The notes beneath the pieces were generated by a model. It was not told the DNA's origin. It saw only the letters and a program-made list of their open reading frames with translations, and searched no databases. A stretch of 64,000 bases of DNA from positions 310,001 through 374,000 of the forward strand of contig JAUYAO010000058.1 of the NCBI GenBank assembly GCA_030692565.1, written 5' to 3'. This DNA comes from Nitrospira sp. Its GTDB lineage: Bacteria > Nitrospirota > Nitrospiria > Nitrospirales > Nitrospiraceae. Positions 19,201-26,706 of this stretch are shown here, piece by piece. A program made the position numbers and the translations under genes. The first letter of the stretch is position 1. Each line of letters begins with the position of its first letter.

Positions 19201-19494
19201 CATAACGTCGTCGGGCGCATCGGCATTATGATGGGCCCGTGGAGCGATCTCCGGTTGGGACTGGCCAGACAGACGGTGATGAACGGCGAGGTGCCCTACC
19301 ATGAACCTATGCGGCTGCTGACGATTGTGGAGACGCCGCGTGGGCGCCTCGACAAGCTCATCGAGCGGCACGAAGTCTTGCGGCATTTTTATCATAACGA
19401 GTGGGTACACCTCGTCGCCCTCGACCCCGATGACCAGCTATGGTATCGGTATCGCCCCACGGGCGAGTGGGTACCGCTCGACAAGCATCAATGA
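16273..19494 (+). CDS. dabA: DabA-type inorganic-carbon transducing subunit (DUF2309)
   Basis: DabA is the beta-carbonic-anhydrase-like catalytic partner that hydrates CO2 vectorially when driven by DabB. The zinc site is visible: CIDVRSE gives Cys491 and Asp493; CAHGSTSDNN gives His764; and DCGACGG gives Cys779. The His-to-Cys spacing of 15 equals that known for the Halothiobacillus protein. At 1073 residues it is on the long side of the family, with extra sequence between the first and second motif. ATG at 16273 begins MEQVEPTIDIESRR; longer frames read into the previous gene. It is followed by a PII-like protein. In an autotroph this supplies bicarbonate for fixation. Confidence 0.92.
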   Translation: MEQVEPTIDIESRRMELRGVVQLAGEVIAQYWPMCTFVHHNPLHGLEYLPFEETARRGKQFMGGHSYLPGTLYREYLKSGRIQLAHLDAALQPLVLNREVTIGSRRLPHGDVLRACLTEGLCAPVAEPLDDQLHDPAQAVIDVVAASLSSEWAFPDLRKRIHLIVEGDQAALGRWLTLSHWCDDTFGTQIVQQINHELIKWCEAFLDEGHAAWPMPGRENGLYSAWRALAAKEWSPCGIPDSRRKIAQLPDYPEDALLQSLDRLGIPSELRQDYLSLQLTALPGWAGFIKWRAEERDYPWQKSYPVGLVKFLAIRLWYASELVQKTCRDELGLDGRYDAVVAYMREHPDEYYLRRQRIAGRLPALYAEEVDRLRHHKGNGWGRVMERYGTDVVPRQEIAARRGAAKRLVALARSLDLDPTVLAQTPHATLKQLFDWMESFPESDHGPVWLKALEAAYQERLLGQLRTPVSQRPVATDPPGTSRPYSQSVYCIDVRSEPFRRHLESTGPHETYGFAGFFAAFIRYRAWGKEHDTEQFPVIMRAKNEVREIPRSYLDHKVSKHEARTKWVHAGHTLLHDLKENIVTPYVMVESLGWFYSLPIFGKTLLPSLYQRWTSWLRRLFVPAIATTLTVDKMAPAETAEMLATEHQAVVRKVLQEHAGLRSARITPALVEALRQQALGGQPELDVSLVDAAKPAELSPDLLRTLVDILRRQYDLTARSASRQKERITRTGFTVEEQTLTVDTALRMMGLTKNLARLVLFCAHGSTSDNNPYESALDCGACGGNEGKPNARVLAMMANNPLVRERLAKNNLVIPPDTHFLAAQMDTTTDDVQLFDLEDVPPTHRADLARLQEDLREASTLTSQERCTRFPDVHEALSEADAQAHVRQRSVDWSQVRPEWGLSSNTAFLIGRRELSKGLDLAGRVFLHSYDYREDPSNRLLEVLLTAPQVVAQWINMEHYFSAVDNDVYGSGSKIYHNVVGRIGIMMGPWSDLRLGLARQTVMNGEVPYHEPMRLLTIVETPRGRLDKLIERHEVLRHFYHNEWVHLVALDPDDQLWYRYRPTGEWVPLDKHQ

Positions 19495-19542
19495 ACACAG
19501 CGAAGGGTCACACGTGGGCGTAGCTAGAAAAGGAGAGTGTAC

Positions 19543-19884
19543 ATGGGCGCGTTGACATTGCATCCGATGAAGGAAATCCGCGTGATCGTCGCGGGAGAGC
19601 ACCAGGCCTTCGTGACTGAGTTGCTGGATCGCGTCAAAGCGACCGGCTATACCATCATCGGCAATTTGTCCGGCAAGGGGCATCACGGCATCCGTGAAGC
19701 CCATTTCATGTTCAGTGAGCAGGAAAGCCTTGAGATGATCATGACCGTCGTCCCCGAGGACAAGGTCGAGCCCATCCTCTCCGGCCTCCGGCCACTGTTT
19801 GAAAAGCACTCCGGCGTCATGTTCGTCACGGACGTGTCGGTGAGCCGACAGGAATACTTCGGGAAAAAGACCAAAAGCGCCTAG
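19543..19884 (+). CDS. PII-like signalling protein of the DAB operon
   Basis: A 113-residue ferredoxin-like fold protein. It has the beta-alpha-beta start EIRVIVAGEHQAFVTELLDRV, a shortened T-loop (LSGKGHHGIREAHF) and the second half SLEMIMTVVPEDKVEPIL and HSGVMFVTDVSVSR. It matches PII superfamily proteins tied to inorganic-carbon transport (CPII type) more than GlnB/GlnK: the uridylylated tyrosine is absent. ATG at 19543 follows AAGGAGA; a GTG at 19537 is too close to it. Being last in the operon, it probably gates DabA/DabB activity by nucleotide or carbonate binding, which is inference. Confidence 0.8.
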   Translation: MGALTLHPMKEIRVIVAGEHQAFVTELLDRVKATGYTIIGNLSGKGHHGIREAHFMFSEQESLEMIMTVVPEDKVEPILSGLRPLFEKHSGVMFVTDVSVSRQEYFGKKTKSA

Positions 19885-19971
19885 CTGGAAATGACAGGTC
19901 GTTGGCACACTACGTTCTCACGGCAATACCGTGACCCTCGAATATGCCCACAGACTCTTTCACCGGCATTC

Positions 19972-20211
19972 GCAGGTTGTTCAGAAAGGTTGTCGGTTCT
20001 CACCCGCCCAACCCCGGCGCGCCAAGACGCGCCGATCCGCGGGCAAGGCCGCAGCGAGCGAAGAGACGAGGAGGTACATACCAAGCTTTGCTTGACCCGC
20101 TCGCTTCGATCACATGCGAGCGGATAGGTACTTCGCCACAAGTAGGCTCTCAGCACGTAGAGCCTCTGAGCGCCGCGAGAACGCCGCTGGCAGACTTTCT
20201 CAACAACCTGC
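19972..20211. repeat. MITE-like inverted-repeat element, long variant
   Basis: The ends GCAGGTTGTTCAGAAAGG (left) and the reverse complement of CTTTCTCAACAACCTGC (right) form a terminal inverted repeat. Inside are CAAGGCCGCAGCGAG and a block TCTCACCCGCCCAACCCC, also seen near 20578-20595. It shares terminal sequence with the shorter elements at 22529-22655 and 39559-39685. No transposase or convincing reading frame is inside. The region from the PII-like gene to 20282 otherwise holds nothing I can identify. Confidence 0.6.
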
Positions 20212-20282
20212 TGAGCCGCCCTTGTCTTCCGCGCTCTGACTTGTCTAGAATGGGCCCCTCGCATGAGGGAAGGGAAACGGCA

Positions 20283-20552
20283 ATGAAGGGCTTACGCTTC
20301 GAACGCATCGGCAAAGGTCGTTACTACAACGTGGTCTTCCACATCGGAAGCACCTATATTCCGGTCAGCGACGACACAGTCGAAGAACTCCGGACCCAGA
20401 GCCTGCTGCCCGCCGAACGCTTCCTCGATCTCCTCGTCGACCGCGTCGGCTACTCCTCATACCTCAAAGACCAGATCCGCACCGAACTGAAATCCTCCGG
20501 CGATCCGGTGACCCAGATCACGGTTCTTCAGGGCGCCATCCGCGAACTTTAA
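20283..20552 (+). CDS. Small orphan protein of unknown function
   Basis: 89 residues, beginning MKGLRFERIGKGRYYNVVFH and ending ITVLQGAIREL. It has no signal peptide or membrane segment; the pattern suggests a mixed alpha/beta cytoplasmic protein. ATG at 20283 follows GAGGGAAGGG. Longer frames upstream translate the repeat element and are unlikely. The gene is bracketed by two related inverted-repeat elements (19972-20211 and about 20560-20766). I do not recognise a family. Codon use looks like that of the chromosome, so it is probably expressed. Confidence 0.55.
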   Translation: MKGLRFERIGKGRYYNVVFHIGSTYIPVSDDTVEELRTQSLLPAERFLDLLVDRVGYSSYLKDQIRTELKSSGDPVTQITVLQGAIREL

Positions 20553-20559
20553 TCGGCTA

Positions 20560-20766
20560 CTGAACAGTCGACCTTCTCACCCGCCCAACCCCCGATGCGC
20601 CAAGACGCATCGTTCCCCGAGTTTCGTTCTCGTCTCGAAAAATCCTCAACGTACCCCACCCGGGAATAGAGCTGTTCCCCCAGCTCGGGGTGGGCGGGTG
20701 ATGACCGTTACGCGTCCGGTGCCTTCTCGCCTGCGGCCTCGTTGATCACCTGTTTGAGCAACCGCA
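20560..20766. repeat. Degenerate member of the inverted-repeat family
   Basis: It shares the blocks CTCGAAAAATCCTCAACGTA, CGTCCGGTGC, CTGCGGCCTCGTTGA and TGTTTGAGCAACC, in the same order, with the element at 39559-39685, and TCTCACCCGCCCAACCCC with the one at 19972. An insertion containing its own GC-rich palindrome (CCCCACCC...GGGTGGG) sits in the middle. The non-coding stretch 20553-20844 contains this and nothing else recognisable. Confidence 0.5.
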
Positions 20767-20844
20767 AGCTGCCTTGCTTTCAAATCACACTGCCACCCAG
20801 CTAAAGACGCTTTTCTGATGATGTTTCTGGACCAAGTCCGTTTC

Positions 20845-21237
20845 TCAGCTATGCAAGTACTTACTTAGTGAGAGGATGCGGACGCCGTGAGATATCTCGA
20901 CCGCCAGCATCGCCTTATCGCCGGTCACAATAGCGTTGGCCTGTCCGGCAATTGCACACTCGAGAATTCGATTATCCGGATCGTCATCAAATACGCTGAC
21001 TCGTTCACTCGGCTGAACAAGCTCGGCGACTTCCGTCAGAAACAAAGCCGTACGACTTAAGGCATCGGCATCACGGCTGAACTTGCGCGCCAGGATGGTG
21101 AGGAGTTCGTCGAGGATGGGCTTGGAGATCAGCAACGTATCGTGGCCGTCGAAGATGCGCTGTATCGCGCGACCGGCCGAAGACCCGGGAAAGACGAAGG
21201 CCGAAACGTAGATGTTGGTGTCGAAAACGACCTTCAC
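20845..21237 (-). CDS. PIN-domain ribonuclease toxin
   Basis: A 130-residue PIN domain. It begins MKVVFDTNIYVSAFVFPGS with the first acidic residue (Asp6), has an internal glutamate in KPILDELL, then DDDPDNRILECA and VTGDKAML, which complete the acidic active-site set. It belongs to the subgroup often annotated as putative toxin-antitoxin PIN protein and would cleave RNA when unrestrained. The start overlaps the stop of the upstream antitoxin gene by four bases (ATGA), the usual antitoxin-first order. It sits in accessory DNA next to repeat elements. Confidence 0.85.
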   Translation of the reverse strand: MKVVFDTNIYVSAFVFPGSSAGRAIQRIFDGHDTLLISKPILDELLTILARKFSRDADALSRTALFLTEVAELVQPSERVSVFDDDPDNRILECAIAGQANAIVTGDKAMLAVEISHGVRILSLSKYLHS

Positions 21238-21473
21238 GGTTTCGTGAGGTAGCGCTGGAGATCGCGAGCGGTGAGAATGCCTTTGGCTTTCGCTTTTTTA
21301 CTCCAATAGCCTTGGATCGCTTTGAATTCCTGCTCAAGCCGCTTATGTTTGTTATCTGAGACGAGATCCTGCAGGACCGCGAGCTGACTTTTCCCTTCAC
21401 GCCGAGCGAGTTGATCCAACTCTTTCGACAGCGCGGCAGGAATGGCCAGTTGTCTTTTCGCCGTGGTAGCCAT
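21234..21473 (-). CDS. Antitoxin partner of the PIN toxin (ribbon-helix-helix-like)
   Basis: 79 residues, beginning MATTAKRQLAIPAALSKELD. The N-terminal short strand followed by two helices (LDQLARREGKSQLAVLQDLV) resembles ribbon-helix-helix or related DNA-binding antitoxins. The basic C-terminus (KKAKAKGILTARDLQRYL) would wrap the toxin. ATG at 21473 was chosen because the upstream in-frame extension is not protein-like. It overlaps the toxin gene by 4 bases and probably autoregulates the pair. Confidence 0.75.
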   Translation of the reverse strand: MATTAKRQLAIPAALSKELDQLARREGKSQLAVLQDLVSDNKHKRLEQEFKAIQGYWSKKAKAKGILTARDLQRYLTKP

Positions 21474-21567
21474 CGTCACTCCCCCTTGAAGTCTGAATCC
21501 TAGCACGCAGGTCCAACCTCGTCTACCCGCGTCCAAAGCCGTCAAATTGGGCGGGCGAGTCGTGGTA

Positions 21568-21672
21568 ATGCCGGTGGACATGAAGCACGGTGAGATCAAC
21601 AAAGAGCTGGGTCTTCCCAGCGACTACACCACGACCGTTGAAAGTTTCATGCGCTCACTCGGACTGCCCTAG
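21568..21672 (+). pseudogene. Possible gene fragment (C-terminal remnant)
   Basis: A plus-strand frame encodes a protein-like stretch beginning MPVDMKHGEINKELGLP and ending MRSLGLP before a TAG. Nothing protein-like lies upstream in that frame beyond about 21541. It may be the tail of a decayed gene in this patchwork region. I do not recognise the family, and no ribosome-binding site supports it as an intact gene. Confidence 0.25.
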
Positions 21673-21733
21673 TCGACTGCTGAAAATTCCCTTCAGCGGC
21701 GACACACACAGCGTTGTGCGCTACAACCGCTTG

Positions 21734-22327
21734 TTAGGCCTTCTGGATAAAGAAGAAGACCACATCATTGGCGATGTCGGGAGCCTGAGCTATCTTGATT
21801 ACATCGTGTTGAACCTGCAGTGCCTCGGCTAGTTGGCTTCGCTTCGGCTCGATCCAGGGCTGACCGGCCCGATTTGTTTGGTGTTGGTAAAAGGCAAATA
21901 CGTCGCCACTCTTCATGTTGGTCCAAATTGTTCCTGCCTCGTCATTGAGGACGTGATCCAGACTTGGGTTCTGGGGTTCAAGACCTGTGTCGGGATCTAG
22001 AAAGACGATGCACCGCTCTCGCCCGAATGCTGGCAGCAACGCAAGAACTGCTAGCAGATGCGTAGACCTGTCCTCGAAGACGGGATCAAAGACGGTTACG
22101 CGAATCTCGGAGCTGATACTGCCGATCGTTCGCAGATTACGAAAGTGGGCGATGACTTCCTCGGGGATGTTGTGCGCCTGACCATCGATGATGAGCTGGC
22201 CAAACTCACTAGGACGGTAGAACGCCAACTGCAAAATGCGCGGCGCCTCAAATCTCCCAGCAAGTTGAAGCAAGATGCCCCACTTGATTAGGTCTCGGTT
22301 ATCGGCGTACCAGCGGTCTCGCATCAT
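21734..22327 (-). CDS. Uncharacterised protein with FLDPDTGLEP motif
   Basis: 197 residues, beginning MMRDRWYADNRDLIKWGILL. An aspartate-containing FLDPDTGLEP motif lies mid-protein, and VFAFYQHQTNRAG and a hydrophobic VVFFFIQKA terminus follow. The DPDTG loop recalls catalytic loops of methyltransferase-like or nuclease-like proteins, but I cannot assign one. The gene is bracketed by an 8-base inverted repeat, GTTAGGCC (21733-21740) and GGCCTAAC (22339-22346). Its G+C is lower than that of the surroundings, consistent with acquisition as a cassette. It lies beside a toxin-antitoxin pair. Confidence 0.6.
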   Translation of the reverse strand: MMRDRWYADNRDLIKWGILLQLAGRFEAPRILQLAFYRPSEFGQLIIDGQAHNIPEEVIAHFRNLRTIGSISSEIRVTVFDPVFEDRSTHLLAVLALLPAFGRERCIVFLDPDTGLEPQNPSLDHVLNDEAGTIWTNMKSGDVFAFYQHQTNRAGQPWIEPKRSQLAEALQVQHDVIKIAQAPDIANDVVFFFIQKA

Positions 22328-22430
22328 TCACCTGGATAGGCCTAACTACTGAGTGTACTGACCAGCGTAAGACGTCAGGACAGACTGAAAACTTACGTGT
22401 GGTCATCGAATTATCCATCCCCCCCAACAC

Positions 22431-22456
22431 AAAGAGGGTCTGAGGCCTCTTTCTTT
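22431..22456 (+). terminator. Weak stem-loop with T-rich tail
   Basis: AAAGAGG (22431-22437) pairs with CCTCTTT (22446-22452), followed by CTTT. Together with the repeat element this is all I see in the non-coding stretch 22328-22653, apart from a GACCA...TGGTC palindrome near 22360-22410. No plus-strand gene ends just upstream, so its role is doubtful. Confidence 0.25.
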
Positions 22457-22528
22457 GACTGCGCACATCGAGGGACCACCGTTTCATCGTGGGGCCTCTG
22501 CGAGCAAGGGGAAGTGCTGTTCAGTACC

Positions 22529-22655
22529 GCAGGATGCTCAAAAAGGCCGTTCAGCAAGGCCGCAGCGAGTGAGGACCGGAGGCGTAGCCTCTGGGCTACG
22601 TTGAGGATCTGAACGATGTGAGAACGCAGCTGACGGACTTTTTCAGCGTCCTGCT
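22529..22655. repeat. MITE-like inverted-repeat element, standard 127-bp form
   Basis: It starts GCAGGATGCTCAAAAAGG and ends with CTTTTTCAGCGTCCTGC, an imperfect terminal inverted repeat of about 26 bases. The reverse complement matches the element at 39559-39685 nearly throughout, including the internal CTACGCCTCCGG and AAGGCCGCAGC blocks. Its end reaches the stop codon (22654-22656) of the TPR gene. No coding capacity is seen. Confidence 0.7.
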
Positions 22656-23691
22656 AATCCGGAACCTGGCCTTCTTGGAACAGCTGATTCATGATCGCGT
22701 TGCGCATTTCTGGGTCGCGGTAGTGCTTCACGGCCTTGGTGTAGTTTTCCATCGCGCTCTGGCGCTTGCCGCGGATGGCGTAGAGCTCGGCGATGCCGTG
22801 ATAGGCCCGGGGGTCTTCATCGTTGCACTTCAATGCGCGGCTGAATAATTCCTGCGCGTCCTGGAACTGCCGCTTTCTGAGCGCGAGCCAGCCGAGCGCC
22901 GAATGCGCCGAACCGAATTCGGGATTGGCCTCCTGCGCATCACGATAAGACCGTTCGGCCAAATCCAACCGCCCGCGCGTTTCATACAACCCGCCCAACG
23001 CGAAGTGGACTTCAGCGTCTTTCGGATTCAGTTTCAACGCTGTCTTATACGACTGCACGGCCGGTTCCATCTTGCCTTGTTCCGCCAGGGCGCAGGCGAG
23101 ATTGGCGTGGGCGATATGATCTTCTGGATTGAGCTTGATGACTTCGCGATATTGCGGAATGGCCATTTCGAGCCGGCCCTGCTCCTGATAGGCCACGCCG
23201 AGATTCGTGCGGGCCGGGGCATAGTCCGGCGCGAGCCGCACGGCTTCGCGATATTCTTTGATCGCCATTTCGAGGTGATTCGCCCGCTCGTGGATCTGCG
23301 CGAGAAAGTAATGCGGGTAGGCGGACTCAGGGGCGAGCTTCGCCGCCTCTTTGTAGGACTTCATGGATTGTTCCGACTCGCCGGACTGGGCGAGGAACAG
23401 GCCCATGATTAGATGGGCGTGGGCATTCTCCTGCTGCCGCCCGACGAAGGCTTCGACCCACCGCTTGACCTCGGCAATGTCATCGGCTTCGTGCAGACAG
23501 CGCGCATGCGCCTGCCAGGCCTCGGCAAACTGTCCGCGTACAAGATGCACGGCGTTCATCGCAAAATGCGGGCGGGGATCTTTTTCGACTCCCGCCGGAA
23601 AATGGCGGGCCCAGGCCAGGGCCTCTTGCTCGGCGACGTCCCATTGCCCGGCGAGGAGCGCTGTTTCACATGGTGTTTGATGATCGGGCAT
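22654..23691 (-). CDS. Tetratricopeptide-repeat protein
   Basis: 345 residues made mostly of 34-residue TPR units from about residue 75 to 330. Repeats such as EAVRLAPDYAPARTNLGVAY, EVIKLNPEDHIAHANLACAL and TALKLNPKDAEVHFALGGLY show the W/L/G/Y/A/P consensus. No signal peptide or catalytic domain is present, so it is a cytoplasmic scaffold. It lies 13 bases downstream of the thyX gene on the same strand, and the stop codon is formed at the edge of a repeat element. Its partner is unknown. Confidence 0.85.
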   Translation of the reverse strand: MPDHQTPCETALLAGQWDVAEQEALAWARHFPAGVEKDPRPHFAMNAVHLVRGQFAEAWQAHARCLHEADDIAEVKRWVEAFVGRQQENAHAHLIMGLFLAQSGESEQSMKSYKEAAKLAPESAYPHYFLAQIHERANHLEMAIKEYREAVRLAPDYAPARTNLGVAYQEQGRLEMAIPQYREVIKLNPEDHIAHANLACALAEQGKMEPAVQSYKTALKLNPKDAEVHFALGGLYETRGRLDLAERSYRDAQEANPEFGSAHSALGWLALRKRQFQDAQELFSRALKCNDEDPRAYHGIAELYAIRGKRQSAMENYTKAVKHYRDPEMRNAIMNQLFQEGQVPD

Positions 23692-23704
23692 GGCGTATCG
23701 GAAT

Positions 23705-25192
23705 CTATCTGGTCAAGGTGTCTTCGATATCGGGGGATGTGGCCTGGATACGGTCTCCGAGCATGGGATACCGCGCGGCCAGCTTCTGTTTCATCAGCCA
23801 GGCGACGGTGCGATAGGACCAGTGGCCCTTCACGCCGGAACGAAGCTTGGCAATGTATTCGGCCTCGGCATAGTCCATCTTGAAGAGGCAGCGGACTTTG
23901 AACCCGAAGGGGATGGCATAGAGCGACCCTTCAGCGCTGGTCTTCTTGAGCTGTTCGATGTCGATGCGGACGGCATCCATGGCCTGCCGGTATTCTGAAT
24001 CCAGGCCCGCCTGCACCAACGGCGGCGGCACGTCGTAGCCGTGGATCGTCGTGAAGTTCTGCTGGATCTGCTGGCAGCGCCGATGCCGGTGCATGTCGCG
24101 CCAGCCGCCGATGTCCATCAGAATGTCGAAGGTGAAGGCGTAGCCGCTGCGGAATTCCTTGATCAGTTCGTCGTAGGGACCCCGTGCACTCATGCCGACG
24201 TCGATCACGTCCTGCTTCTGCTTGTCGGTCCAGTCGCGGACGACGGCGAGGATCTTGCGATAAGGCGCGTGCGTCGCGCGATACAGTAACGTCGTGACGA
24301 TTTCATCGATCGGGTCGTGGCCTTCGATCAGCTCGACTGATTCCTGTTCGCCCCACGTTGACGGTTGATCCAGGCCCGATCCCTTGAGCGCCCCTTTCGC
24401 GTACCGGCCCAGCTCCTGATACACCGACGATTGATAGTCGTTCGGCTTGGCATGGCGCGCGAGAGTCGGAGCCATCGGCTCGGTCATGCCCGCAGCCTGG
24501 CCGCTCAACTCGCCCCAGACGTTCATGGGGGCGCGCTGGCAGGCATCCTTGAGGTCGTCGGCAATGAGGCGCAGCTCCGGCAATTGCGAAGAGAGCAGGC
24601 GCGTGATCTGCTTTTCCAACGTCCTGATGCTCACGACCTGCCCGACGTTGGTCTTCGCCGCCAACGGCAGGAGATAGCGCGTGACGTCGAACGCCCGCGC
24701 AGCAATCGTGCGTTGGTAATCGGCCGGCTTCATCGATTCGGGGCGCGGTTCGCGCTCGGTGAGAAACTGGGTCAGCTGCGGATGCAGGAGACGATAGACT
24801 TCGGACAGGCTCCGCAAGATCCCTTCGTAGGTGCCTTCGGTCTCCGTCCCGCGCAGGGAGTCCGGGATATACCAGCTGCCCGAGGCAAAATTTTGATAGC
24901 GGCTTGATTTCGCCTGCCCGTCCCACAACGGTTCGTCTTCGAGACGGATGGCGGCGAGTTCGGAAATGTTTTCAAAACAGATGATGACGTGGCCCAGGTC
25001 GGCGATCGACGCATGGCCGTAATCGAAATAAAACTGGTCCCAGAATTTTTCCGACGAGTGGCCGTGGACCCACTTGATGCTGCTCTCGATGGAGTCGGGC
25101 GAGCGGCTGTACCGCGCCAGGGCATAGGCGGATTTTTCCGGCGGCATGGGCGCCACGGCGATCACGCGCCGGCTGGATTGATCCTGACTCAT
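23705..25192 (-). CDS. thyX: Tandem-domain FAD-dependent thymidylate synthase (ThyX-like)
   Basis: ThyX makes dTMP from dUMP with FAD, NADPH and methylene-tetrahydrofolate. At 495 residues this is about twice a normal ThyX. Two copies of the fold are visible. The N-terminal half has FDYGHASIADLGH and SSRYQNF, but the RHR signature is replaced by RLEDEP. The C-terminal half has MHRHRRCQQIQQNF and MDYAEAEYIAKLRSGVKGHWSYR. Catalysis is therefore probably carried by residues from both halves or mainly the C-terminal one. It is divergent from hisS. If no thyA exists in the genome this is the essential dTMP source. Confidence 0.8.
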   Translation of the reverse strand: MSQDQSSRRVIAVAPMPPEKSAYALARYSRSPDSIESSIKWVHGHSSEKFWDQFYFDYGHASIADLGHVIICFENISELAAIRLEDEPLWDGQAKSSRYQNFASGSWYIPDSLRGTETEGTYEGILRSLSEVYRLLHPQLTQFLTEREPRPESMKPADYQRTIAARAFDVTRYLLPLAAKTNVGQVVSIRTLEKQITRLLSSQLPELRLIADDLKDACQRAPMNVWGELSGQAAGMTEPMAPTLARHAKPNDYQSSVYQELGRYAKGALKGSGLDQPSTWGEQESVELIEGHDPIDEIVTTLLYRATHAPYRKILAVVRDWTDKQKQDVIDVGMSARGPYDELIKEFRSGYAFTFDILMDIGGWRDMHRHRRCQQIQQNFTTIHGYDVPPPLVQAGLDSEYRQAMDAVRIDIEQLKKTSAEGSLYAIPFGFKVRCLFKMDYAEAEYIAKLRSGVKGHWSYRTVAWLMKQKLAARYPMLGDRIQATSPDIEDTLTR

Positions 25193-25336
25193 CGAGCTGA
25201 AGACCTCACGAGGCTGCTGGCAATCACGAGGGCCGAACTATACCCCCCGACTGTCTGAGGCGCAAGGCCGCTCCGTTGACTTGGCTCGGAATGCGCCGCT
25301 ATAGTCCCGACGTTTTGCGTATGGTGAGGATCGACG

Positions 25337-26599
25337 ATGATCAAAGGCATCAAGGGCGTCAAAGATCTGCTTCCGGAAGAGACCCCGCGCTGGCGCCTCA
25401 TTGAAGAAAAAGCGCGGTTCTGGGCCTCGACTTTCGGCTTTCACGAAATCCGTGTGCCTATTTTCGAAGTGACGACGCTCTTTGCCCGCAGTATCGGGGC
25501 GTCGACGGACATCGTCGAAAAAGAAATGTATACGTTTCAGGACCGGGACGGCACGTCGCTGACCTTGCGCCCCGAAGGAACGGCCGGAACGGTCCGGGCC
25601 TACATCGAACATAATCGCGCGGCCGATCCGCTCCCCCAGAAATATTGCTACCTCGGGCCGATGTTCCGCCACGAGCGGCCGCAAGCCGGGCGTTTGCGGC
25701 AATTTCACCAGTTCGGCGTGGAATCCTTCGGCATGGCCGATCCGCGGGCGGATGTTGAAACGATCGCCTTGCTCTGGCAGTTGCTTTCCGATCTGCAACT
25801 CCCCGCGCTCACCCTGGAAATCAATAATCTCGGGTACACGAGCGACCGGGAGGCCTATCGACCGGTTCTGGTGGCCTATCTCCGCCAACGGGAAAGCCAG
25901 CTCTGCGCCAATTGCGTCCGGCGCATTGAGACGAATCCGTTGCGCGTGCTGGACTGCAAGGTGCCGGCCTGTCGAACCGCCACAGATGCTGCGCCGACAC
26001 TTGCCGGCTCGATGGCGGAACCGGCCACCACCTATTTTACGAAGGTGCTGGAGGGGCTTCAGGCGATCGGCATTCCCTATCAGCTGAATCATCGACTGGT
26101 CAGGGGATTGGATTATTACTGCCTGACGACGTTTGAGGTCACGACCACCAGTTTAGGGGCTCAGAACGCGGTCGGCGCTGGTGGGCGCTATGATGGTCTG
26201 GTCGAGACTTTGGATGGCCCTAAGACGCCGGCTGTCGGCTTTGCGGTGGGTATTGAGCGTATCTCTATGATGCTGCCGGAAACCGTTACTCCGCCCTCTG
26301 TCGGAGATAAGACGGTCTATGTGGCGGCTTTCGGCGACCGTGCCGCCCTTGAAGGATTGAAGATTCTCCAAGACCTCCGTCTGGCCGGTATTCGAGCGGT
26401 GACGGATTTCCGTTCAGCGACCTTGAAAGCTCACCTCCGCCAGGCGGATCGTTTTACTTGTCGCTATACCCTTATTCTCGGTGATGACGAACTCGATAAA
26501 GGTTCAGCCATTCTCAGAAATATGGAAACGAAAGATCAACAAGATCTTCCTCTTCCAACGATTGTCGCCGCTCTTTCCGCACGAGTTCTGACCTCCTAA
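25337..26599 (+). CDS. hisS: Histidyl-tRNA synthetase
   Basis: A class II synthetase of normal length (420). Motif 2 is seen in MFRHERPQAGRLRQFHQFG, the histidine-specific block in LVRGLDYYCLTTFEV, and GAGGRYDGLVE near motif 3; an anticodon-binding domain follows from about residue 325. The start MIKGIKGVKDLLPEE is typical. It charges tRNA-His in the cytoplasm. It is transcribed away from thyX. The 3' third has noticeably lower G+C than the first part, as do the genes that follow toward the origin. Confidence 0.97.
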   Translation: MIKGIKGVKDLLPEETPRWRLIEEKARFWASTFGFHEIRVPIFEVTTLFARSIGASTDIVEKEMYTFQDRDGTSLTLRPEGTAGTVRAYIEHNRAADPLPQKYCYLGPMFRHERPQAGRLRQFHQFGVESFGMADPRADVETIALLWQLLSDLQLPALTLEINNLGYTSDREAYRPVLVAYLRQRESQLCANCVRRIETNPLRVLDCKVPACRTATDAAPTLAGSMAEPATTYFTKVLEGLQAIGIPYQLNHRLVRGLDYYCLTTFEVTTTSLGAQNAVGAGGRYDGLVETLDGPKTPAVGFAVGIERISMMLPETVTPPSVGDKTVYVAAFGDRAALEGLKILQDLRLAGIRAVTDFRSATLKAHLRQADRFTCRYTLILGDDELDKGSAILRNMETKDQQDLPLPTIVAALSARVLTS

Positions 26600-26706
26600 T
26601 TCACCAGTTTTTGCGGTTGACTTTCCCTTCAAAAATTCGTAGGCTCACCCTCTGGATAATTATTATAAGTCGTTGATTATTTAATATAAATATCTGTGAA
26701 TTACCT

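Noticed and set aside
16872-19410. Long frames on both strands through the dabA region
   Set aside because: dabA has the complete zinc-ligand set and normal composition; the others are low-complexity shadows.
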